Source: Falsiruegeria mediterranea M17 (GTDB lineage Bacteria > Pseudomonadota > Alphaproteobacteria > Rhodobacterales > Rhodobacteraceae). From it: a stretch of 45,344 bases of DNA. Under the pieces are notes generated by a model that ran no database searches, was not told the origin of the DNA, and saw only the letters and a program-made list of their open reading frames with translations. Of the stretch, positions 8,439 through 15,156 are shown piece by piece. The stretch lies in NCBI RefSeq assembly GCF_900302455.1, contig NZ_ONZG01000020.1:1-45344 (forward strand), written 5' to 3'. Numbering within the stretch: the stretch's first letter is position 1; every line of letters begins with the position of its first letter. The translations under genes were made by a program, and so were the position numbers.

Positions 8439-8843
8439 TCACCAGTTCCCGGCCGCTTCACAGATCGGCATCGCCTCTTTCCGGAGCTCATTTGCCTGCC
8501 TGCCGTATGCTGACGTGGCTTCGACAATGTCCCAGTAATCCGCCGCACCATAGTTTTTGACGAACGTGCTTTCGGCGGACGTCCATGAGGGATAGCGTAC
8601 GTCGCATTCGCAGTTCTGCGCATCGACGATGCGCTGCATGCTGTCTGCACGGTAGATTTGCTGTACCAAAAGCCGTTTGTAGGACTCGCGCGTCTCAATG
8701 TTCTGCATCCACTCCGGCTCGGGAGGCTGTTCCGGACAGACATCTGGTTGGTTATTCAGAGACGGGATCAGGTTGCGCTCGGCAATAGAACCCTTTGCAA
8801 AGCAAAACACGAACAACACTGCATACGCGAGGGCTCCCTTCAT
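8439..8843 (-). CDS. Secreted Cys-containing protein of the virB operon, unknown function
   Basis: This 134-residue protein has a clear Sec signal peptide (residues 1-21, ending KGSIA). The mature part has four cysteines (36, 78, 80 and 128), so two disulfides are possible in the periplasm. I do not recognise a named family. Its start overlaps the stop of the DUF4177 gene in an ATGA arrangement and it is followed closely by virB6, so it belongs to the mating-channel operon. A periplasmic role in assembling or stabilising the channel, or in entry exclusion, is possible; small secreted proteins next to virB6 do the latter in other systems. That is inference from position. Confidence 0.78.
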   Translation of the reverse strand: MKGALAYAVLFVFCFAKGSIAERNLIPSLNNQPDVCPEQPPEPEWMQNIETRESYKRLLVQQIYRADSMQRIVDAQNCECDVRYPSWTSAESTFVKNYGAADYWDIVEATSAYGRQANELRKEAMPICEAAGNW

Positions 8844-9010
8844 TTCGCAAGCTCGCGTTTCACAAAGGTTGTGTAGCCGTTGTCACCTGCGTCGGCTGTG
8901 ATGACTTCCCAGCCTTCCGCATCACGCTCATTCAAAAGGCGCCGCATGGCGTCATAGTCTCTTTGCTTCTTCACGTGGAAGAAGAGGGCATCGTACTCAA
9001 ACTGTTTCAT
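8840..9010 (-). CDS. DUF4177-like small protein (56 aa)
   Basis: The short protein MKQFEYDALFF...LLNERDAEGWEVITADA follows the DUF4177 pattern: an aromatic first strand, a helix, then a LN..GAEGWE-type motif. ATG 9010 is preceded by GGAGG with 8-nt spacing and lies inside the last codons of virB11 (14-nt overlap). A longer open frame extends upstream to 9100 but has no support. The stop overlaps the next start (ATGA). DUF4177 proteins are small and cytoplasmic, with unknown biochemical role. Being embedded between virB11 and a secreted protein suggests co-regulation with the channel, perhaps as a regulator or chaperone, but nothing in the sequence proves it. Confidence 0.78.
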   Translation of the reverse strand: MKQFEYDALFFHVKKQRDYDAMRRLLNERDAEGWEVITADAGDNGYTTFVKRELAK

Positions 9011-9995
9011 CGGATAGTCCTCCGTTGTTTCGTGTTCCGGGAAGATAGAACTCTGTGATGCCGCGCTCGCCGTTTTCGCGACCGGCCTGGATGATGACAT
9101 CGATCGAGCTTTCGATGTATTGCACCATGTCCTGATAGGTCATGGGGATCTCGGTTTTGAGCGCGGCGATGGCGAGGCGCTGGACAGCAAGCTGGGGTGT
9201 CTCGGCATGCAATGTGGTCATGGAGCCGCCGTGGCCGGTGTTGATGGCCTCGATGAAGGTCATGGCCTCCTTGCCACGAACCTCACCAAGGATGATGCGG
9301 TCGGGGCGCATCCGGAGGGTTGCGGTCAGGAGCACGTCGGCGGATTGGAATTCCGCGTCCCGGTTGGCGATCAGGGTGACCGCATTGGGCTGGGAGGGCA
9401 GAAGCTCTGCGGCCTCTTCGATGGTGATGATCCGCTCTTCACCTGGAATGTAGGACAGGATCTTGCGCGCGGCGACGGTCTTCCCGGTTGAGGTGCCGCC
9501 AGAGACGATCATGTTGAGCTTGTTTTCAACGCAGAAGCCAATGGCCTCATTGATGTCGCCAGCGGCCACGACATCGCGCAGGGCTCTGTTCTTCTCCTGA
9601 CGCAACGCCTCAAGCTTGCGCTCTTCACCGTACAAGAATTGAAGCTCAATCTGATCAAGGGGCAGGTTTGGGAAGAATCGCAATGATATCGACATACCTG
9701 ACAGAACCGCAGGCGGGGTTACGACTTGGGTGCGGATCGGGCGGTCGCGATAGGTGATTGACACCGAAACAATCGGCTTGTCCTTGCTGAGCGTCGTGTT
9801 GGCGGCGGATGCGATCTGGTTGCCGAGATCGCGCACTTCGGTGACGGTCAGGTGCTGGTCCAGCGCCCGCATGAAATGATCCCCCTGAAACTCTCCCCAG
9901 CAGGATCCATCGGGGTTGATGCAGATCTCGATCACATCGTCACGCGCCGCGTCTGTCAGCTTGTCGAGTGAGGCCTGGAGGTAGGAGAGCGTCAT
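8997..9995 (-). CDS. virB11: VirB11 hexameric traffic ATPase
   Basis: This 332-residue protein is close to the usual VirB11 length. The N-terminal domain (1-130) precedes a RecA-like ATPase domain with Walker A GGTSTGKT (166-173), an Asp-box-like stretch with IITIEEAAEL, the Walker B region PDRIILGEVRGKEA and the His-box GHGGSMTTLHA. It would energise pilus assembly and DNA transfer on the cytoplasmic side of the inner membrane. ATG 9995 follows the virB10 stop by one base. No damage is visible. Confidence 0.95.
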   Translation of the reverse strand: MTLSYLQASLDKLTDAARDDVIEICINPDGSCWGEFQGDHFMRALDQHLTVTEVRDLGNQIASAANTTLSKDKPIVSVSITYRDRPIRTQVVTPPAVLSGMSISLRFFPNLPLDQIELQFLYGEERKLEALRQEKNRALRDVVAAGDINEAIGFCVENKLNMIVSGGTSTGKTVAARKILSYIPGEERIITIEEAAELLPSQPNAVTLIANRDAEFQSADVLLTATLRMRPDRIILGEVRGKEAMTFIEAINTGHGGSMTTLHAETPQLAVQRLAIAALKTEIPMTYQDMVQYIESSIDVIIQAGRENGERGITEFYLPGTRNNGGLSDETV

Positions 9996-9996
9996 C

Positions 9997-11361
9997 TCAG
10001 AAGATCTCCAGATCGCGATCCACCATAACGGTGACGCGCGCGCCCTGATCGAGATAGATGACAGGTCCGATGGAGAGATATTCGCCGATCACGCTGTCGG
10101 TGGCATTTGCCAGATCATCCCCGATGTCCCTCAGGACGTCCGCGGCTGTTTCATCGTCGACACTTGCGGATGCGACATTTGGCGCTGCCGAGATGATCGA
10201 AATCAGTGCCGCGGATCCAAAGCGTTGCGCAAAGCGAGTGTCGACAAAGCCGGTGACACCGGATCTCCCCAACGCGTCTCCCCCGAAGGAACTGATCTGA
10301 ACGGTTTGACTGTTTGGCAGGATGATCCGGTCCCAGGCGATAGTGACACGCTTCTGCGCGATCTCGACACCTGAGCGGTAGCGTCCGATGAGGCGGGATC
10401 CGCGTGGGATCAGAAGCCGCGATCCATCATAGCTGAACACGTCTTCCGAGATGATGGCACGGGTCTGGCCGGGCAGAGAACTGTCGAGGGCGGTTTCCAT
10501 CACGGCCTGGATCATTGTGCCCTGGATGACGGTGTTCGAGGGATTGGCGATGACCTGGGCCTGGGTGACCGTGCTGGGCAGCGCGCCGTTCAATACAAAA
10601 TCCGTCACCTCGCCAAAATCGCGCTTCGTCAGCTCGGTCTCTCCGGCTCCAGCGTTGCCGCCAAAGGCGATCACAGGCGACGCGATCCGACGCTGTTGAA
10701 ACGCGCGTTCTTCCTCGGACCGCCGCTGCAGCTCTGCCAGCCGTCTGGCTTCTTCCTCCCGTGCCCGCAACTCCTCATCACTGGGGCCGAGTGGGGCAGG
10801 GGTCGGCGTGTTTGCCTGCAGCTTTGCGAGATCCAGATCCATGCGCAGCTGTTGAAGCTTGCGATCCCGCGCCGTGAGTTCTTCCTGGAACTGTGTCTGC
10901 GCAACCTCTGACGCGTCCCGCAAGGCCGCCACTTGAGCCGTCAGCGCATCGATTGCCTCCGCCGCAGCCGTGTCTTCCTCTGAAACAGGTTCAGGGGCGT
11001 TTTGTAAGTCCGCGATCTGGGCCTGCAGCGCTTCGAGTTGGGCCAGGAGTTCGGCATTGGGTTCGACCGGATCGGGTGTGACCACAACGATCTCCGGTTC
11101 CGGGGCAGGGGGTGGGATAAAGGGCTCGATTTCTCCGAAGCCGTCGCCCTCGGCCTGGAACTCATCTGGTGTCGCCGTCGGTAAGGTGGCCTCGTTCTGA
11201 GGCTCTGACAAGAAGTAGAGGGCAAGCCCACCTGCCAGGATCAAGCCGACCACGAGAAGGGCGAGGAGCGGCGGGCGGCGCTTCGGCGCCGACCCGTGAC
11301 GTGGGTTGCCTTCTTCGAGTGCGGCCAGGCGCCGTTCGAGCTCTGCGTTGGTGTCACTCAT
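9997..11361 (-). CDS. virB10: VirB10 trans-envelope scaffold protein (TrbI-like)
   Basis: This 454-residue protein has a short cytoplasmic N-terminus, one membrane helix (about 31-52, PLLALLVVGLILAGGLALYF), a Pro/Glu-rich linker, a coiled-coil segment (about 120-220) and a C-terminal TrbI/VirB10 beta-barrel domain (about 260-454, with DSSLPGQTRAIISEDVFSYD and LLIPRGSRLIGRYRSG). VirB10 links the inner-membrane ATPases to the outer-membrane core complex. ATG 11361 overlaps the virB9 stop (ATGA); an open frame continues upstream to 11427 but would overlap virB9 more deeply and lacks support. Confidence 0.94.
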   Translation of the reverse strand: MSDTNAELERRLAALEEGNPRHGSAPKRRPPLLALLVVGLILAGGLALYFLSEPQNEATLPTATPDEFQAEGDGFGEIEPFIPPPAPEPEIVVVTPDPVEPNAELLAQLEALQAQIADLQNAPEPVSEEDTAAAEAIDALTAQVAALRDASEVAQTQFQEELTARDRKLQQLRMDLDLAKLQANTPTPAPLGPSDEELRAREEEARRLAELQRRSEEERAFQQRRIASPVIAFGGNAGAGETELTKRDFGEVTDFVLNGALPSTVTQAQVIANPSNTVIQGTMIQAVMETALDSSLPGQTRAIISEDVFSYDGSRLLIPRGSRLIGRYRSGVEIAQKRVTIAWDRIILPNSQTVQISSFGGDALGRSGVTGFVDTRFAQRFGSAALISIISAAPNVASASVDDETAADVLRDIGDDLANATDSVIGEYLSIGPVIYLDQGARVTVMVDRDLEIF

Positions 11362-12251
11362 GAGGTGGCCCCCGCGGGCATTGTCGCCTCGATACACACG
11401 ACCTCTTCGCCGAGCCTGAACACCCATTGGCGATTGACGCCGGAGACGCGGATTACGCCGTCTTCGACAGCACCCGTGTTCACCGTGCGTTCACGCCCGC
11501 CCGTGTAGCGGAATATGGCGGGAACAGGGGCGTTCTTGGGAAAGGCGAAATAGGTAAAGGTGCCGTCATCCCAAACCCGTGAGGGCGTGAACTCGGTGCG
11601 TGCGCTGGCCCTGTAGTTGGTATTGGGAGCGGAGCGTGCGATGGCATTTGCGGGACGGCGATTGGTCTGAGGATATTGGAATTGGACCACATAGAATGTC
11701 GGGCGCGCGACCTCGCTCACGTTGAAGTAATAGCTCCGTCGATTGGTGTAGACTGTGACATTGGTGTGGACGCCACGTGCCATGGGTTTGATCGCAAAGG
11801 CTCGCCCGCCGGGCACGCCGTCGATTTCAAAACCTTCCGTATCCCCGGCGATAATCGACCGGATGCTCTCGCCCTCACCAAACTCGATGGTGGTCACATG
11901 GGTGAGCGAAACGTTGACCCGATAGACCTGACCATCCTGATAGGTGGCGATCCGTACACGGTGATCTTTTGGGCCGCCACGTGGGATCGCTTCAGCCTGA
12001 GCCAGGGCAGGGATCAGGGCAATGCAGATCACGGCAGCGAGACATGTAAATGCGTTTCGGGAGGGACAAGCGGTGACATTCCCCTGTCGCGCTTTGCGGT
12101 CTGGGGACAGTGGCAAAGGAGCTCGTTGTTTTGGTTCGCACAAGCGCATCATGACGTTTTGAGCAAAACATGCATCTCGTGTTCGCTGCCTCTCCCTGCG
12201 GTCGAACGCGAACAGAGATGGTCGTTTCTTCTTGCTGAGCTCAAAACGCAT
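11358..12251 (-). CDS. virB9: VirB9 outer-membrane core complex protein with unusual N-terminal extension
   Basis: The mature part (about residues 90-297, from EAIPRGGPKDHRVRIATY on) is a normal VirB9/CagX protein. It has the N-terminal domain, a central linker and the C-terminal domain RVWDDGTFTYFAFP that pairs with VirB7 and VirB10. The hydrophobic signal segment CLAAVICIALIPALAQA sits near residues 70-87, far from the first ATG (12251, overlapping the virB8 stop in TAATG). Residues 1-33 are encoded by the 104-nt palindromic element at 12151-12254. In-frame ATGs at 12152 and 12149, just inside virB9 beyond the element, are alternative starts, but neither has a clear ribosome-binding site. 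Either virB9 uses a start supplied by the element, or translation begins later by coupling. The start is therefore uncertain; the identity is not. Confidence 0.9.
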   Translation of the reverse strand: MRFELSKKKRPSLFAFDRRERQRTRDACFAQNVMMRLCEPKQRAPLPLSPDRKARQGNVTACPSRNAFTCLAAVICIALIPALAQAEAIPRGGPKDHRVRIATYQDGQVYRVNVSLTHVTTIEFGEGESIRSIIAGDTEGFEIDGVPGGRAFAIKPMARGVHTNVTVYTNRRSYYFNVSEVARPTFYVVQFQYPQTNRRPANAIARSAPNTNYRASARTEFTPSRVWDDGTFTYFAFPKNAPVPAIFRYTGGRERTVNTGAVEDGVIRVSGVNRQWVFRLGEEVVCIEATMPAGATS

Positions 12252-12254
12252 TAA
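12151..12254. repeat. 104-nt palindromic element, copy B, at the virB8/virB9 junction
   Basis: The outer arms CGTTTTGAGC (12155-12164) and GCTCAAAACG (12239-12248) pair perfectly. A 31-nt core (12182-12212) begins 31 nt from the left end and itself opens TTCGC and closes GCGAA. The element carries the virB8 stop codon and the first virB9 ATG. Copy A at 12918-13021 has the same length and core position, 28/31 core identity, and outer stems that differ by paired (compensatory) changes. Confidence 0.72.
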
Positions 12255-12904
12255 TTTTCCAATCTGTCAGAGCTGATCGCATATTCGACGACGGTGAAGC
12301 CAAAGGGATTGGTCCAGACCTGGTCGATCGATCGGCTTTCCTCGGGTCGGAACTGAAACAGCAGAGTTGCGGTGAAGAGACCTGCCTGAACCCCTTGGAT
12401 TGAGGTGAGACGCTTTCGCAGCCGCACCGTGGCCCGGTTGGTTCCGATCCTGTTGATGCTTAGGATCTCGACGTCGAGCCGGGCGTTGGGTCCGTAGACA
12501 GTCGGCGGATACTCCGCATTGGCGGAGTTCCAGATCTGACGCAGTGAGGCCCGCGCGGCGCGGTCCGAGCGGCGCAGGACGCTCCTGATGCGCACATCAT
12601 TGTCGAGTTGATTGTAGACCTCGCGATCACTCACATAGCGAAAGACTTCCGCCTCGATGATGGCGCGGTTTTCGGTGACCGTGGTGGCACCGACCGAGGC
12701 TTCCGGCAACGCAAAACCTGTTTCCGGATCGTATGGAACAACCACGGGCGGGGGATCGACGTCCAGAATGGCAACGGCGGCGGCGCTGAGACATCCACAT
12801 ACACCGAAGATCAGGCCAAGAACGCCGAGACGCTGCCAGAGCCGTTCTCGCCTCAAGGCGCCGTAGACCAGTTCCTCTTCGATGATGGCTGTCTCTTCGT
12901 CCAC
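12251..12904 (-). CDS. virB8: VirB8 inner-membrane assembly factor
   Basis: This 217-residue bitopic protein has a cytoplasmic N-terminus, one membrane helix (about 26-48) and a periplasmic NTF2-like VirB8 domain (about 75-215; NRAIIEAEVFRYVSDREVYN and the RRSDRAARASLRQIWN region). VirB8 nucleates the channel and contacts VirB9, VirB10 and VirB5. It starts with GTG 12904, behind AAGGAG on the minus strand. The 113-nt spacer to virB5 is occupied almost entirely by palindromic element A, and the stop codon lies in element B, so this gene is framed by the two elements. Confidence 0.93.
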   Translation of the reverse strand: MDEETAIIEEELVYGALRRERLWQRLGVLGLIFGVCGCLSAAAVAILDVDPPPVVVPYDPETGFALPEASVGATTVTENRAIIEAEVFRYVSDREVYNQLDNDVRIRSVLRRSDRAARASLRQIWNSANAEYPPTVYGPNARLDVEILSINRIGTNRATVRLRKRLTSIQGVQAGLFTATLLFQFRPEESRSIDQVWTNPFGFTVVEYAISSDRLEN

Positions 12905-12917
12905 GGCTCCCCGCTCC

Positions 12918-13021
12918 TTAGGCGTTTCGAATTAAGTTGAATTGGTTCTTCGCTGCCTCTCGCTTCGCTCGAACGCGAAAACCGATATCTGATTTCATTG
13001 GCCAAATTCGAAACGCCCTAA
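12918..13021. repeat. 104-nt palindromic element, copy A, between virB5 and virB8
   Basis: The outer arms (12918-12933 and 13005-13021) form a ~15-bp stem with one bulged base. The core 12949-12979 reads TTCGCTGCCTCTCGCTTCG and onwards, and ends GCGAA. The stop codon of virB5 falls within the right arm, and the virB8 ribosome-binding site lies just outside the left arm. Same architecture as copy B at 12151-12254. Confidence 0.75.
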
Positions 13022-13845
13022 TCTGCTCTCAAATCGGGGAGGGTGAACTCCATGAAGCGTTGTTCCTCGGCGATGGTGGCGGCATCGATGACGCCGCCGG
13101 TGCCGTCGCCCACGGTCTGGATCGCTTCGAGCTGCCACATGGCAACAAGGGCGATGGCCAGCTCTGCGGTGACGCGGGTATTGAGATCGACGCTTTCTTT
13201 CAGCTCATCCATATCATCGATGAGCCCGACAAGCCGGTCGACCCGTTCCAGGGATTGTCCGGCATCGTCGTAACTGTTCTGAGCCGCAGCCGAGACCAGC
13301 GCGCCTGTTGTGGCTTGTGTCGCCACCCGTTCGGCACCGGGATTGCCGCTGCGCGCCATCTCCGAGAGTGTGTCCTCGTCAAAGCCGAGACCTGCGAGCA
13401 CCCGGTCCATCTGGGTTTCGATCTCGCTGGCACCTGAGCCGGAGAGTCCCGAGAAGTCCCCCGTTTTGATCGCCTCGATAGTTGCGATGATGTCGCCGAA
13501 CTCCTGATCGAGGAGACCGTTCAGCTCCTCTTCCATCCGGGTCTGGATGATCTCGGGGAGTTCGGCGAGACGCGTCAGCGCCTCATATGTCCGCTGCAAT
13601 TCGGCGAGTTGCTCCGTGAGTGTGGAAAGCTGCTCGCGCAGTTGAACCAGCTGCTCGTTCTGCAAAATCTCGTCTTCGATCATCTGCCGGAGCTGCTGGA
13701 TGTTCTGGGCAATATTCTGGGTGTCGACCACCGGTACGCCCTGTGCCAGAGCGGGGGGCGCACTCAGAAACGACGAACAAACTGCCAGCGTGGCGGCGAT
13801 CGTCAACGCGCGCAACCGCTTTCTGGGGATGAGAATGCAAGGCAT
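13018..13845 (-). CDS. virB5: VirB5-like minor pilin / adhesin subunit
   Basis: This 275-residue secreted protein has a signal peptide of about 34 residues (n-region PRKRLR, hydrophobic core, cleavage after PPALA). The mature part is mostly helical with heptad-like stretches (about 50-95), matching the three-helix VirB5 fold. VirB5 sits at the pilus tip and helps contact the recipient. The C-terminus ends with RFMEFTLPDL, a motif nearly repeated at the end of the upstream transglycosylase fusion protein. ATG 13845 overlaps the TGA of that gene; a TTG one codon earlier is possible. No disruption is seen. Confidence 0.86.
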   Translation of the reverse strand: MPCILIPRKRLRALTIAATLAVCSSFLSAPPALAQGVPVVDTQNIAQNIQQLRQMIEDEILQNEQLVQLREQLSTLTEQLAELQRTYEALTRLAELPEIIQTRMEEELNGLLDQEFGDIIATIEAIKTGDFSGLSGSGASEIETQMDRVLAGLGFDEDTLSEMARSGNPGAERVATQATTGALVSAAAQNSYDDAGQSLERVDRLVGLIDDMDELKESVDLNTRVTAELAIALVAMWQLEAIQTVGDGTGGVIDAATIAEEQRFMEFTLPDLRAD

Positions 13846-14999
13846 CAATCCAGCTCCTCCAGTGTGAAATCCATGAACTCCTGTTCGGCCATGCGCGCAG
13901 CCGCCTGCGCCAGTTGGGTGGCGCTCAAGGCTTTTGTACGGGCGGCCTTGAGCCGAAGGCGGGCCACCATGAGACGAACCAGTTCTGCGCGGGCATAGGT
14001 GTTGAGGGCCATGCTCTCCTGGATATCTTCGGCAGCACCGATCTGGGTGACGATATCCTGGAGGCGCAGCGCGGCCTGACGGATCGCTGCGGGGGCATTG
14101 TTCCCGTAGGTGGTCGCGCCATGTCCGGCAAATGAAAGCTGTGCGTTGGCGAGCAGTGCGGGATCGATTGTGCCACGCGCTTCGATGCCGCCGATGCGGG
14201 TAAGATACAGATTGTAGCGTTCGGGGATGACCTGGACGTAGTGTTGGGTTTCTTTGAAGGGTGGGACGCCACCATATTCAAAGACACGGCCCGGACCCGC
14301 ATTATAGGCCGCGAGCGCATTGAGGATGTTGCCATCAAAGGTTTTGAGTTGGGCCGCGAGATAGCGCGCACCGCCCTCAACCTGCAGATAGGGGCTGTCG
14401 TAGTATGCCGGGTTGATGCCGAGATCACTGGCCGTGCCCGGCATGATCTGGGTGAGGCCGAAGGCCCCCACAGGCGAGCGCGCGCCGATGGAAAAGCGGC
14501 TCTCCTGCCAGATCAGGGCCTGAAGGAGCGCGCGCCACTGCACGACCGAAAACCCGGCGTGACCGATCCCGGGTCGCCCATGGGTTTCCCGGGCGACCCG
14601 GATGATTAACTGCTCGATGTTCTCTGCCGCATCGCCGAACATACCGGCCCCGCCAGGATTGGGATCGATATCGCCTGCCCCATAGACCTCTGCAGCAGAC
14701 CGAGCAGAATCACCACCGCCCGCCTCCAGGTTGGACACCATGTCCGGCAGGCCCTGCCCACCAAAGCTTGTTTGCGCGTCCAGGATGTTGCGCAGCACGG
14801 CGAGTTGCTCCCGTTCGATCTCTGTCAGGAGTTCTTCGACGGTGAGTTTTTCCCGCTGAACAGTCAGATCAGCCTCCCGGTCGCCGGTTTCGGCGATATC
14901 CCGAGCGGTCAATCCGGAATCGTTGACCGGCACGCCTTGGGCGGCCGCCATCAAAGGCAGACAGATTACCAGAGGGATATGGGCAACCCTAGATCTCAA
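13845..14999 (-). CDS. Lytic transglycosylase fused into a VirB5-like protein
   Basis: This 384-residue protein starts at TTG 14999, placed by a strong AGGAGG ribosome-binding site (minus strand, about 15006-15011). This start gives a clean signal peptide (residues 1-20, ending LMAAA). The next residues, QGVPVNDSG..., match the mature N-terminus of VirB5 (QGVPVVDTQ). An SLT lytic transglycosylase domain occupies about 125-265; the catalytic glutamate is probably E166 in WQESRFS, followed by GAFGLTQIMPGTA and ALAAYNAGPGRV. The C-terminal ~60 residues (about 325-382; IQESMALNTYARAEL to EFMDFTLEEL) match the VirB5 C-terminus. It could cut peptidoglycan exactly where the pilus tip subunit is assembled. 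It lies between the lipoprotein gene and virB5 and overlaps both. Confidence 0.85.
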   Translation of the reverse strand: MRSRVAHIPLVICLPLMAAAQGVPVNDSGLTARDIAETGDREADLTVQREKLTVEELLTEIEREQLAVLRNILDAQTSFGGQGLPDMVSNLEAGGGDSARSAAEVYGAGDIDPNPGGAGMFGDAAENIEQLIIRVARETHGRPGIGHAGFSVVQWRALLQALIWQESRFSIGARSPVGAFGLTQIMPGTASDLGINPAYYDSPYLQVEGGARYLAAQLKTFDGNILNALAAYNAGPGRVFEYGGVPPFKETQHYVQVIPERYNLYLTRIGGIEARGTIDPALLANAQLSFAGHGATTYGNNAPAAIRQAALRLQDIVTQIGAAEDIQESMALNTYARAELVRLMVARLRLKAARTKALSATQLAQAAARMAEQEFMDFTLEELD

Positions 15000-15156
15000 C
15001 GCCGTCCTCCTGCGATCCAAGTGGTGTGAACACACAGCTCGGGTCAGCGGGGCCAGCTGAGGCACGGAAGGCGAAACAATTTGCCTTGGGTTCTTGGTAC
15101 TCTGCGCAGGACATGAGCGCGCTGAGCGCAAGCAACAGGAGAGGCAGGCGGGTCAT
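14989..15156 (-). CDS. virB7: Small VirB7-like outer-membrane lipoprotein (55 aa)
   Basis: This 55-residue protein starts with ATG 15156, overlapping the virB4 stop (ATGA), and ends with TAG at 14989. The N-terminus MTRLPLLLLALSALMSC is a lipoprotein signal peptide with lipobox LMSC (lipidated Cys at residue 17). The mature part is ~39 residues with two further cysteines, one of which could bond VirB9 as in the Ti system. Its 3' end overlaps the start of the transglycosylase fusion gene by 11 nt. The assignment to VirB7 rests on size, lipobox and operon position rather than on sequence similarity. Confidence 0.82.
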   Translation of the reverse strand: MTRLPLLLLALSALMSCAEYQEPKANCFAFRASAGPADPSCVFTPLGSQEDGVEI

